Source of the DNA: an uncultured Mollicutes bacterium
GTDB lineage: Bacteria > Bacillota_I > Bacilli_A > RFN20 > CAG-826
NCBI GenBank assembly: GCA_900540365.1
Contig: UQFN01000003.1
Location: 1 to 64,000, forward strand
Reading direction: 5' to 3'
DNA length: 64,000 bases
Below, in pieces: positions 55,935 to 64,000 of this stretch (the stretch's first letter is position 1; every line of letters begins with the position of its first letter). The notes beneath the pieces are model-generated. The model made no database searches. It was given only the letters and a program-made list of their open reading frames with translations, and was not told the origin of the DNA. The translations under genes were made by a program, and so were the position numbers.

Positions 55935-57131
55935 ATGAGCTATTTTATAAAACAACTAGGTGATAAAGATTGTGGTTTTACTTGTGTAAAAATGCTTTTA
56001 AGTATTTATTACCATAATAAGGACTATTTATATTATCCGCTTCCAAATATTGAATCACGAAGTTCTTTAAGGGAATTAATGCATTTTGCTAAAAAAGAGG
56101 AAATGATTTTAGCCGCTTCAAGAGTAGTTGAAAAAGAAGAGATTTTAAAATTTAAATCTAAAAAATCATTTTTAGCACCGATTAATAAAGAAAATAATTT
56201 ACATATGGTATTAATTCGTAAAGTTTTTAAAAGAAAATTATTAATTTATGACCCATCGATTGGAATTTATTTTTTAAGTAAAAAAGAATTTTTGAAAATA
56301 TGGAATGGCGAAATTCTTGAAGTAAGTAAAATTGGGATTAGTAATTTTAAAACAAAAAAGATTAAAATTATTCCTAAATACAAATTAATTACAACCTTAA
56401 TATTTCAAATTTTTAGCTTTATGTGCTTAGTTTTAGCAATGTTATTTGTTGATAAAAACTTTAATTTTTTAATTCCTTTGTTTTTATTTTTAGGATATAT
56501 TCTTTTTGAAATTTTATATCAAAAAACAATTATTAATTCTTTAAAGTTTTTCGATAATGAGATTTTAGCTAATGATTATGTTTATAAACGAATTAATTTT
56601 CAAAAATATTTTGAACCGATGAATCGTTTTAAATATTCGATAATATCTTATCCAATTCAAATAATTTCTTGTTTATTAATATTAAGTTTCGGAATATTTG
56701 TGTTAGCTATTAATAATTTAGGAAATTTAATAATATTAGGAATTACATTTGTTTTACAAATTGCCTTTTTTTTATTTGAAAAATTTAAGTTTAGAAGAAA
56801 ACTTAATTATTTAGAAGTTCTAGAAAAACGTTTAACTAATTATTCAAATGAAAATGCCGATGATTTTAAGATAAATATGACTAAACTAAATGAAGAAACA
56901 TATAAATGTGTTAGTTATTATAACTTTAAGAAGTATCTATTAATTTTTGTTACTATTATTTTATGTTTAATTTATCAAGGGTTCGTTGGTGAAATAAGCT
57001 TAAATTTTATGTTATTTCACTTTTTTATATATATTTATTTACAAGAAAATTTCGACAAAATTCTTAATGTGAATAAAATTATTAACGATATAAAGTATTA
57101 TAAATGTCTTTATTTATATTATTTTCATTAA
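55935..57131 (+). CDS. C39 peptidase fused to membrane domain, no ATPase
   Basis: AGGAGG lies 6-7 bases before the ATG at 55935; product 398 residues. Residues 1-125 are a C39 peptidase, the family that removes double-glycine leaders: Cys13 in DCGFTC, His90 in NLHMVLI and Asp106 in IYDPS form the catalytic triad. About six hydrophobic segments follow (residues 150-395), like the membrane part of C39 ABC exporters such as ComA. The ATPase domain is missing and the frame ends cleanly, with ybeY following. It may pair with a separate ATPase or act as a stand-alone processing protease. It shares a leader motif with comEA. Confidence 0.8.
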   Translation: MSYFIKQLGDKDCGFTCVKMLLSIYYHNKDYLYYPLPNIESRSSLRELMHFAKKEEMILAASRVVEKEEILKFKSKKSFLAPINKENNLHMVLIRKVFKRKLLIYDPSIGIYFLSKKEFLKIWNGEILEVSKIGISNFKTKKIKIIPKYKLITTLIFQIFSFMCLVLAMLFVDKNFNFLIPLFLFLGYILFEILYQKTIINSLKFFDNEILANDYVYKRINFQKYFEPMNRFKYSIISYPIQIISCLLILSFGIFVLAINNLGNLIILGITFVLQIAFFLFEKFKFRRKLNYLEVLEKRLTNYSNENADDFKINMTKLNEETYKCVSYYNFKKYLLIFVTIILCLIYQGFVGEISLNFMLFHFFIYIYLQENFDKILNVNKIINDIKYYKCLYLYYFH

Positions 57132-57145
57132 GATGTAAAAAATGC

Positions 57146-57151
57146 TAAAAT
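57146..57151 (+). promoter_or_regulatory. -10 box of ybeY (leaderless candidate)
   Basis: TAAAAT ends six bases before the ybeY ATG, and no Shine-Dalgarno site is present. The bases TTGCATG at the start match those at holA. Confidence 0.4.
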
Positions 57152-57157
57152 ATTTGC

Positions 57158-57613
57158 ATGAATTTAGAAATTAATGATGAATATGGTTTAGCTGATTTAG
57201 ATAAATTTAATGATATTTATTTAGATTTATTTAAAAAAACTTTAGAGATTACAAAATTTAATGACAATGTTCAAATGTCTGTAACTTTTGTTAATAAAGA
57301 ATTTATTCATCAATTAAATAAAAATTATCGCAATATTGATAGACCAACAGATGTTATTTCTTTTGCTTATTTAGATGATAAAAACGAGCATAATATAAAA
57401 AGTCCTTATCCAATTGATTTAGGTGAAATTTATATTTGTATTGATGTAGCAAAAGAAAATGCTTTACAATATAAAAATTCATTAAACCGTGAACTTTCTT
57501 TTTTGTTTGTTCATGGTTTATTACATTTGTTAGGTTATGATCATATGAAACAAGAAGATGAAGAAGTAATGTTTCATTTACAAGATATAATTTTAGGAGA
57601 TAAAAATGAATAA
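57158..57613 (+). CDS. ybeY: Endoribonuclease YbeY
   Basis: This 151-residue metal-dependent RNase takes part in 16S rRNA maturation and ribosome quality control. The zinc motif HGLLHLLGYDH is complete and the conserved RPTDVISFAY lies before it. It heads the ybeY-cdd-era-recO run, in which each gene overlaps or touches the next. Initiation is probably leaderless. Confidence 0.95.
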   Translation: MNLEINDEYGLADLDKFNDIYLDLFKKTLEITKFNDNVQMSVTFVNKEFIHQLNKNYRNIDRPTDVISFAYLDDKNEHNIKSPYPIDLGEIYICIDVAKENALQYKNSLNRELSFLFVHGLLHLLGYDHMKQEDEEVMFHLQDIILGDKNE

Positions 57614-58007
57614 AGAAGAACTTATTGCATTAGCAAAAGAAGAAACTAAAAGAAGTTACTCACCATACTCTCATTTTGCAGTAGGTGCTGCCCTTTTAAC
57701 AAAAGATAATAAAGTATTTTTAGGAACAAATATTGAAAATGCCGCTTTTGGTCTTTCAATGTGTGCCGAACGTAATGCTATTTTTAATGCTTATGTAAAT
57801 GGTGTAAAAAAAGATGAAATAGTAGCATTAGCTATAATTGCTGATACTGAAGATCCTGTTTCACCTTGTGGAAGTTGTAGACAAGTTTTAAGTGAATTAT
57901 TCCCAAAAAATGGGAAAATTTATTTAGCAAATTTTAAAGGTGATATTAAAGAAACTAATATCGTTGAACTTTTACCATATAGTTTTTCTAAGGATGATTT
58001 AAATTAA
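57606..58007 (+). CDS. cdd: Cytidine deaminase
   Basis: This 133-residue enzyme deaminates cytidine and deoxycytidine. The zinc site is CAERNAIFNA (Cys and catalytic Glu) with PCGSCRQVL. GGAGATAAAA lies before the ATG. It overlaps ybeY by eight bases and era by one. In Bacillus dgkA lies between ybeY and cdd; it is absent here. Confidence 0.95.
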   Translation: MNKEELIALAKEETKRSYSPYSHFAVGAALLTKDNKVFLGTNIENAAFGLSMCAERNAIFNAYVNGVKKDEIVALAIIADTEDPVSPCGSCRQVLSELFPKNGKIYLANFKGDIKETNIVELLPYSFSKDDLN

Positions 58008-58879
58008 TGAAAAGTGGCTTTGTTTCTTTAATTGGTAGACCAAATGTTGGAAAATCTACCTTATTAAATGCGTTAATTGGAACAAAAATCTCAATTGTTA
58101 CACCAAAAAGTCAAACAACTAGAGATGAAATCCAAGGTATTTATAATGACGAAAATTCTCAAATTGTATTTATAGATACTCCTGGCATTCATAAACCACA
58201 AAATGAATTAGGAAATGTCCTAGATAAAAGAGCTTATCGTACAATTCGAGATTGTGAAGTAGCCCTTTTTATAGTTGATGCTAGTAAACAATTTGGTGAA
58301 GGAGATCAATATTTATTTGATCATTTAAAGTTTGATTGTAAATTAATTGTAGTTTTTAATAAAATTGATTTAACTAACATCACATTAATAAGTTCATTAA
58401 AAGAAAAATATCAAAAACAATTTAATGATGCACAATTTATTGAAATAAGTGCAATAAATGGCTTTAATATTGATAGTCTTATTCAATTAATAAAAAGTAA
58501 TTTAGATGAAGGACCACAATATTATGATGTAACACAAATTACTAATAAAGATTTAAGATTTAGAGTTCAAGAAATTATACGTGAAAAAGCTTTAATGTTT
58601 TTAAAAGAAGAAGTTCCTCATGGAATTGCTGTTTTATGTGATGAAATTGATACATCAAAGAAAGAATTAGATATTTTTGCTAAGATTATCGTTGAGCGTG
58701 AATCTCAAAAAAGCATTGTTATTGGCAAAAAAGGTAATATGATAAAACGTATTGGAACAAGTGCTCGACAAGAAATTGAAAAAATAATATTAAAACATAT
58801 TAGATTAACACTAACAGTGCAAGTAGTTGAAAATTGGCGTAATTCTAGTAGTTTTCTAGTAAAAATTGGTTATAAATAA
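58007..58879 (+). CDS. era: GTPase Era
   Basis: This 290-residue GTPase has GRPNVGKSTLLNAL, DTPGIHKPQNELG and NKID in the GTPase domain, and a KH RNA-binding domain with VIGKKGNMIKRIG. It binds the 3' end of 16S rRNA and helps 30S assembly, together with YbeY. Confidence 0.97.
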   Translation: MKSGFVSLIGRPNVGKSTLLNALIGTKISIVTPKSQTTRDEIQGIYNDENSQIVFIDTPGIHKPQNELGNVLDKRAYRTIRDCEVALFIVDASKQFGEGDQYLFDHLKFDCKLIVVFNKIDLTNITLISSLKEKYQKQFNDAQFIEISAINGFNIDSLIQLIKSNLDEGPQYYDVTQITNKDLRFRVQEIIREKALMFLKEEVPHGIAVLCDEIDTSKKELDIFAKIIVERESQKSIVIGKKGNMIKRIGTSARQEIEKIILKHIRLTLTVQVVENWRNSSSFLVKIGYK

Positions 58880-59548
58880 ATGGAAAAAATTGAAGGCGTT
58901 TCTTTATTAATAAGTAAATACAAAGATAACGACGCGATAATTAACATCTTAACTAATAATGGATTAGTTAGTGTTTTAGGAAGAGGAATTTTAAGTTATA
59001 AATCGAAAAATTTTATTTTTTCATCACCTTTTACCTATGCTGAATACGAAATATATCGTGGAAATGTTGGTGGAAATAAACTTAAAACTGGAAAAATATA
59101 TAAGATATTTAATGACTCGTCAAATGATTATTCAAAATTATTAGCTCTAAATTTCTTTAGTGAAATTATATTAAAAACAATTGATGGTATCGATGAATTT
59201 TCAACTTTATATAAGAATACTTTAAATTTCTTAGAATCAATCAATCAAAATGATATTTTTAAAGAATTAGCAATTTTTACGATAAAATTAACCCATTTGC
59301 TAGGTATAGACATATTAATAATTGGTTCAAAGTATTTGGATTACACAACTGGTAAATTAACGAACATGAAAACTGAAAACTCCTTTAGTTTAAATGAAAA
59401 TGACGTTAACTTTCTAAAAGAAGTTTACAATAAAAATATTCCTTCATTTGAAGCGAATTATCTAAAAATTATTACGATTATTGCTCTATTTTTACAAAAT
59501 CAATTCGATATTAAACTAAATAGTATAGATCTTTTAAATAATTATTAA
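58880..59548 (+). CDS. recO: DNA repair protein RecO
   Basis: This 222-residue protein has the N-terminal OB fold (EGVSLLISKYKDNDAIINIL, then LGRGILSYKSKN) and a helical C-terminal part. It lacks the four-cysteine zinc finger of many RecO proteins. It loads RecA with RecF/RecR. It follows era directly, as in Bacillus. Confidence 0.88.
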   Translation: MEKIEGVSLLISKYKDNDAIINILTNNGLVSVLGRGILSYKSKNFIFSSPFTYAEYEIYRGNVGGNKLKTGKIYKIFNDSSNDYSKLLALNFFSEIILKTIDGIDEFSTLYKNTLNFLESINQNDIFKELAIFTIKLTHLLGIDILIIGSKYLDYTTGKLTNMKTENSFSLNENDVNFLKEVYNKNIPSFEANYLKIITIIALFLQNQFDIKLNSIDLLNNY

Positions 59549-59566
59549 AAATACACTCATAGTAGG

Positions 59567-59595
59567 TTGACAGCAAAATATATTTATAATATATT
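59567..59595 (+). promoter_or_regulatory. glyS promoter
   Basis: TTGACA (59567-59572), 17 bases, TATATT (59590-59595). No T-box leader is present in the short space before glyS. Confidence 0.82.
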
Positions 59596-59616
59596 TTTGA
59601 ACAATGAGGTTTAAAT

Positions 59617-60993
59617 ATGAATAATATTGAATTTGATAAAATTGTTACACATTTACAAACAACTGGTTTTGTTTTCCAAGGCTCACAAATTTATGGTGGA
59701 CTATCTAATTCTTGGGATTATGGACCTTTAGGTAGTGAATTAAAACAAAATCTTAAGAATTTATGGCGGAAAAAATTTGTTCATGAATCTCCTACAAATG
59801 TCGGAATTGATGCGGCTATTTTAATGAATTCAAAAGTTTGGCAAGCTACTGGACATGTTTCAACTTTTAATGATCCATTAATTGATTGTAAAAATTGTCA
59901 TAATCGTTATAGAGCTGATGATTTAATTAGCGAACAATATAAAGATGTTGATGTTAATGGGATGACTATTGATGATTTAAATAAATTTATGAAGGAACAT
60001 GAATTAAAATGTCCTTATTGTGGAAAATCAAATTTTACTGATATAAGACAATTTAATATGATGTTTAAAACTCATATTGGAGTTACTGAAGATAATAAAA
60101 GTGAAGTATATTTACGCCCAGAAACAGCACAAGGAGTCTTTGTTAATTTTAAAAATGTTCAAAGAGCTACTCGTAGAAAATTACCTCTTGGTATCGCTAA
60201 TATGGGCAAATCTTTTAGAAACGAGATTACTCCAGGGAACTTTATTTTCCGTGTTAGAGAATTTGAACAAATGGAATTGGAGTTTTTCTGCAAACCAGGT
60301 ACTGATCTTGAATGGTTTAAATATTGGAAAGATTTTTCAATTAATTTTGTTAAATCATTAGGAATTAATGAAGAAAATTTACGTTTTCGTGATCATGAAC
60401 CAGAAGAACTAGCATTTTATAGTAAAGCAACTACAGATATTGAATATAAATTTCCATTTGGTTGGGGTGAAGTATGGGGTATTGCCGATAGAACTGATTA
60501 TGATTTAAAACGTCATATGGAATTTAGTGGTGAAAGTCTTGAATATCTTGACCCAGATACTCATGAAAAATATATCCCATATTGTATTGAACCTTCATTA
60601 GGTCTTGAAAGATTATTTTTAATGGTTGTTTGTAATTCTTATGATGAAGAAACATTAGAAAACGGTGAAATAAGAAAAATTATGCATTTACCTGCATTTT
60701 TAGCACCTTATAAAGCTGCAATTTTACCTTTATCTAAACAACTTAATGAAGATGCAAAGAAAATATTTAATGACTTAATTCCTTACATAAATGTTAGTTA
60801 TGACGAAACTGGTTCAATAGGAAAAAGATATCGCCGTAACGATGAAATTGGCACGCCATATTGTGTCACCTTTGATTTTGATTCTTTAAACGATCAATGC
60901 GTTACAGTTAGAGAAAGAGACTCTATGCAACAAGTCAGAATGAAAATTTCTGATTTAAAAGATTATTTAATGGAGCATACTTTTTATAAATAA
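59617..60993 (+). CDS. glyS: Glycyl-tRNA synthetase, dimeric type
   Basis: This 458-residue class II enzyme is the single-chain alpha2 type, not the glyQ/glyS type of Bacillus. Motif 1 area [17 protein letters not shown], motif 2 [21 protein letters not shown] and motif 3 [11 protein letters not shown] are all present. A zinc-like cysteine group lies at CKNCHNRY and CPYCGKS. The C-terminal anticodon-binding domain begins near residue 360. It shares one base with dnaG. Confidence 0.96.
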   Translation: MNNIEFDKIVTHLQTTGFVFQGSQIYGGLSNSWDYGPLGSELKQNLKNLWRKKFVHESPTNVGIDAAILMNSKVWQATGHVSTFNDPLIDCKNCHNRYRADDLISEQYKDVDVNGMTIDDLNKFMKEHELKCPYCGKSNFTDIRQFNMMFKTHIGVTEDNKSEVYLRPETAQGVFVNFKNVQRATRRKLPLGIANMGKSFRNEITPGNFIFRVREFEQMELEFFCKPGTDLEWFKYWKDFSINFVKSLGINEENLRFRDHEPEELAFYSKATTDIEYKFPFGWGEVWGIADRTDYDLKRHMEFSGESLEYLDPDTHEKYIPYCIEPSLGLERLFLMVVCNSYDEETLENGEIRKIMHLPAFLAPYKAAILPLSKQLNEDAKKIFNDLIPYINVSYDETGSIGKRYRRNDEIGTPYCVTFDFDSLNDQCVTVRERDSMQQVRMKISDLKDYLMEHTFYK

Positions 60994-62816
60994 TGGATAA
61001 TAGTTTACACGATTTATCTTTATCAGTTTTAAAAAATTCAGATATTGTCGAAGTAATTTCTTCAAGAATTAAAGTTATTAAAGCCGGAAGAAATTATAAA
61101 GCTGTCTGTCCTTTTCATGATGACAAAAATCCTTCTTTAATGATAAGTAAGGAAAAACAAATTTTTAAATGTTTCGTTTGTGGGGCTAGTGGCAATGCAA
61201 TTAGTTTTATTCAAAAATATGATAAAATTTCATTTTTCGAAGCTGTAAAAGAAGTTGCTAAAATTTCAGGATATAACGATGAACGTTTAACTAATTTAAA
61301 TCAACCTAAAGTAAGTGTAAATAATGAATATAGTGATATATATAATTGTTTAAATGAAATTGCTAATTTTTATGAGATTAGTTTATACCAAAGTGAAGTT
61401 GGTAAAAAAGGCTTAGAATATTTAAAAAATCGTGGTTTAAATGATGATGTAATTCATTATTTTAGAATTGGTTATTCATTAGATGATGGTGAAAACATCA
61501 TTAACTATTTAAAAGCAAAGAATTTTTCAATTAAAACTATTGAAAGAACTGGTATTGGACGTATCAATAATCAAACTTTAACTATTCGTGATAATAATGC
61601 AGGAAGAATTATTTTCCCATTAATTTCAAAAAATGATCAAGTTTTAGGATTTAGTGCAAGAAGAATTGTTAATGACGATACTGCGAAATATATAAATACT
61701 GAATCGACTTTAGTATTTAATAAGGGTAATTTGTTATATAACTTGAATAAAGCTAAAAACGAAGCTAAACAAGTTAATTATGTTTATTTAGTTGAAGGCT
61801 TTATGGATGTAATTGCTTTATATCGAATTAATGTTAAATCAACAGTTGCTTTAATGGGTACAGCTTTAACTAAAGATCAAATAAAAGAATTACGTTTGCT
61901 TAATGTTGAAGTAAGAATTTGCCTAGACTTAGATAACGCCGGACAAATGAATACCTTAAGCGTTATTAATAAATTAGAAGAAGCAGGAATTGACTTTAAA
62001 GTTGTAAATAACAAAGTTGATTTTAATGAAAAAGATAGTGATGAAATTTTAACTAAATATGGTGAAGAAAAATTAAAAAGTTTCTTATTTAATTTAATCG
62101 ATAGTGGAGAGTGGATTTTAAATTACTATACTAAGACTTTAAATTTAGCAAATACGAACGATAAAAAGATTTTAGTACAAAAAGTTATGCCATATATTGC
62201 TAAATTAAAATCGAAATTTGATGTAGAAGCCTATATAAATAAACTTTCATTCCAAACAGGATTTAGTAAATCCTTACTTATGGAATATTTAACGAAATTT
62301 AAAGAAAAGAATTTAAATTCTGATGATGAACTGTTTATTAAAGAAGTAACTAGTCCATCTAAGAAAATTTCAAAAATTGATTTAGCGCAATTTAAAATTC
62401 TTAAATATATGTTAGAAGATAAAGTTGCAATCGATATCGTAAATAGTTCAAATTTATATTTTCCAACCGAAAAATATCGTGAACTTGCGGGTCTATTAAT
62501 TGATTATGTTACAAGTTTATCTTTAGAACAAAATACAATTAACGCTGATGAAATTATTAATTACATTCAAAGTAATGAAAATTTAGAAAATAAAGACAAA
62601 TTGTCTAATAGTGTTAGCGAAATAGTTTTAAATGAAGAAATAAAAATTCCCCCATTCACCAAGAGTGAACTTAAAGAATCTATTAATAATTTAAATACTA
62701 TTCGTCAAACTAAACGTTATAAACAGACGATTCGCGAAATTGAGCATTCAAGTAATGATCCAATTAAAAATGCGAAAAGTATACAGTCATTGCTAGAAAA
62801 AATGAAACAAAAATAA
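60993..62816 (+). CDS. dnaG: DNA primase
   Basis: This 607-residue primase makes RNA primers at the fork. The N-terminal zinc finger is CPFHDDKNPSL with CFVCGASG; the TOPRIM core has VEGFMDVIAL and CLDLDNAGQ. The C-terminal helicase-binding domain is about 150 residues. It forms the macromolecular synthesis unit with rpoD. Confidence 0.96.
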   Translation: MDNSLHDLSLSVLKNSDIVEVISSRIKVIKAGRNYKAVCPFHDDKNPSLMISKEKQIFKCFVCGASGNAISFIQKYDKISFFEAVKEVAKISGYNDERLTNLNQPKVSVNNEYSDIYNCLNEIANFYEISLYQSEVGKKGLEYLKNRGLNDDVIHYFRIGYSLDDGENIINYLKAKNFSIKTIERTGIGRINNQTLTIRDNNAGRIIFPLISKNDQVLGFSARRIVNDDTAKYINTESTLVFNKGNLLYNLNKAKNEAKQVNYVYLVEGFMDVIALYRINVKSTVALMGTALTKDQIKELRLLNVEVRICLDLDNAGQMNTLSVINKLEEAGIDFKVVNNKVDFNEKDSDEILTKYGEEKLKSFLFNLIDSGEWILNYYTKTLNLANTNDKKILVQKVMPYIAKLKSKFDVEAYINKLSFQTGFSKSLLMEYLTKFKEKNLNSDDELFIKEVTSPSKKISKIDLAQFKILKYMLEDKVAIDIVNSSNLYFPTEKYRELAGLLIDYVTSLSLEQNTINADEIINYIQSNENLENKDKLSNSVSEIVLNEEIKIPPFTKSELKESINNLNTIRQTKRYKQTIREIEHSSNDPIKNAKSIQSLLEKMKQK

Positions 62817-62833
62817 ATTAAGGAGATAAAACT

Positions 62834-64000
62834 ATGGGAAGAGCAAAAAAAGTATTAAATGAAGATGAAATTATCGATGAAATTGATGAAAATGAAGAAG
62901 ATATAAAAACTCTTGACGATATAATTAAAGAATTTGAAAAGAAAGGTAAAAAGACTAAAGTTTTTGATCAAGATGAATTTATTGATGCAACATCTTATCT
63001 TGATTTATCTGATGATGATTTAGAAAAAGTATATGAACATTTTAAAAATTTAGGTTATGAAATAAGTGGCGAAGGTAATGATGAACAAGATTTAGATGAT
63101 TTAGATATTTCTGAAGAAGAATTAGAAAATTCTAATCTTGATGATTTAGAACCTACTGAAATTGATGATGATGAAATTAGCGAAGATGAAAAAGAATCAG
63201 CATCAATTGATGTTGATAATTTAGAATCATTAGAAACTAGTGATGTTAAAGTTAATGACAGTGTCAAATTATATTTAAAAGAAATTGGTCGTGTTCCTTT
63301 ACTTAAAGCAAGTGAAGAACAAGAATTAGCTAAAAGAATTCTTCAAGGAGATTTAGAAGCTAAAAATCAATTAATTACAGCTAATTTACGTTTAGTTGTT
63401 TCCATTGCTAAACATTACATTGGTAGAGGAATGTTATTTTTAGATTTAATTGAAGAAGGAAATTTAGGTTTAATTAAAGCAGTTGAAAAATTTGACTATA
63501 CTAAAAACTTTAAATTTTCAACATATGCAACATGGTGGATTCGTCAAGCGATTACACGTGCAATTGCTGACCAAGCTCGTACAATTCGTATCCCAGTTCA
63601 TATGGTCGAAACAATTAATAAAATTACTAGAGTTCAACGTCAATTAGTTCAAAAGTTAGGTAGAGAACCTACAGCTGAAGAAATTAGCGAAGAATTAAAT
63701 GGATCTATGACTCCAGATAGAATTAGAGAAATTCAACGAATTGCACTTGAACCAGTTTCACTTGAAAGTCCAATTGGTGAAGAAGATGATTCTCATTTAG
63801 GAGATTTTGTCGAAGATAAAGAAAGTGTTTCACCAACTGAATATACAACTCAATCAATGATTAGAAGTGCTTTATATGATGTAATGAGTGATTTAACTGA
63901 TCGTGAAGAAAAAGTTTTACGTTTACGTTATGGTATCGGAGATGGAAAACCTCGTACATTAGAAGAAGTTGGTAAGGAATTTGGCGTTACTAGAGAAAGA
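62834..64000 (+). CDS. rpoD: Primary sigma factor RpoD (SigA), cut by the window end
   Basis: AAGGAGATAAA lies before the ATG; 389 residues are visible with no stop. A Glu/Asp-rich N-terminal region (residues 1-135) is region 1.1-like and unusually acidic. Region 2 is intact with [37 protein letters not shown] and [17 protein letters not shown]. Region 3 and the start of region 4 ([14 protein letters not shown] to FGVTRER) follow. The true end lies a little beyond the window. Confidence 0.97.
   Translation, partial: MGRAKKVLNEDEIIDEIDENEEDIKTLDDIIKEFEKKGKKTKVFDQDEFIDATSYLDLSDDDLEKVYEHFKNLGYEISGEGNDEQDLDDLDISEEELENSNLDDLEPTEIDDDEISEDEKESASIDVDNLESLETSDVKVNDSVKLYLKEIGRVPLLKASEEQELAKRILQGDLEAKNQLITANLRLVVSIAKHYIGRGMLFLDLIEEGNLGLIKAVEKFDYTKNFKFSTYATWWIRQAITRAIADQARTIRIPVHMVETINKITRVQRQLVQKLGREPTAEEISEELNGSMTPDRIREIQRIALEPVSLESPIGEEDDSHLGDFVEDKESVSPTEYTTQSMIRSALYDVMSDLTDREEKVLRLRYGIGDGKPRTLEEVGKEFGVTRER

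Noticed and set aside
59549..59616. T-box riboswitch before glyS
   Set aside because: The space from promoter to ATG is only about 20 bases, and no T-box sequence or terminator hairpin is present.
63055..63267. Serine-rich antisense frame within rpoD
   Set aside because: It is the mirror of the acidic GAT/GAA-rich sigma factor N-terminus and has no start signals.

Overview
The window is AT-rich throughout and uses TAA, TAG and TGA as stops (TGA ends the formyltransferase gene and the third gene of the SipW locus), so it does not use the Mycoplasma code. Shine-Dalgarno sites are of the AGGAGG type, many secreted proteins carry lipoboxes, and there are a CIRCE/HrcA system, CcpA-type cre sites and a gene order close to Bacillus subtilis from comEA to sigA. 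This points to a low-GC Bacilli/Mollicutes-like gut bacterium such as an RF39 or Erysipelotrichia relative. The genus is an inference and cannot be fixed from the sequence alone.

Region 1 (1-7359) is mixed: a heterodimeric ABC exporter on the minus strand, tRNA-Pro, a small zinc-ribbon membrane protein, an ASCH-domain protein, a membrane protein overlapping a lipoprotein with a duplicated domain, and a DUF2804 protein. Region 2 (7360-14700) is a cre-controlled surface locus. It holds three secreted proteins with SipW-type signal regions, a SipW-type Ser/His signal peptidase, a 983-residue lipoprotein with three CBM26 starch-binding modules, a decayed CBM26 remnant in the same frame, and a separate 52-residue ORF with its own cre site and terminator. 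Region 3 (14738-19233) holds a phospholipase-C-like protein, an SDR, an AlkD-like protein, a TtcA-like protein and RibF.

Region 4 (19429-34514) is a maltodextrin/starch system: cre-controlled malQ, then a long unit of MalE lipoprotein, an attenuating terminator, MalF, MalG, a lipoprotein alpha-amylase, an MsmK-type ATPase with a very large coiled-coil C-terminal extension, two unknown lipoproteins, a lipoprotein pullulanase and a CBM26 lipoprotein. Regions 2 and 4 fit together. Surface modules would hold starch, extracellular lipoprotein enzymes would cut it, the ABC transporter would import maltodextrins and MalQ would process them. Identical 13-base cre cores link the two transcription units.

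Region 5 (34556-64000) is conserved housekeeping in Bacillus order, with insertions: XRE regulator, comEA-comEC-holA, rpsT, fmt, a RecB-nuclease/DinG-type helicase, lepA, a degenerate Fic-like protein, hemW, hrcA-grpE-dnaK-dnaJ behind two CIRCE elements, a TM2 protein in the place where prmA usually lies, rsmE, mtaB, rpmF, deoC, rpsU, a C39 peptidase-permease, ybeY-cdd-era-recO, glyS-dnaG and a truncated rpoD. Several genes have a -10 box 5-8 bases before the start codon and no Shine-Dalgarno site, so leaderless translation seems common here.
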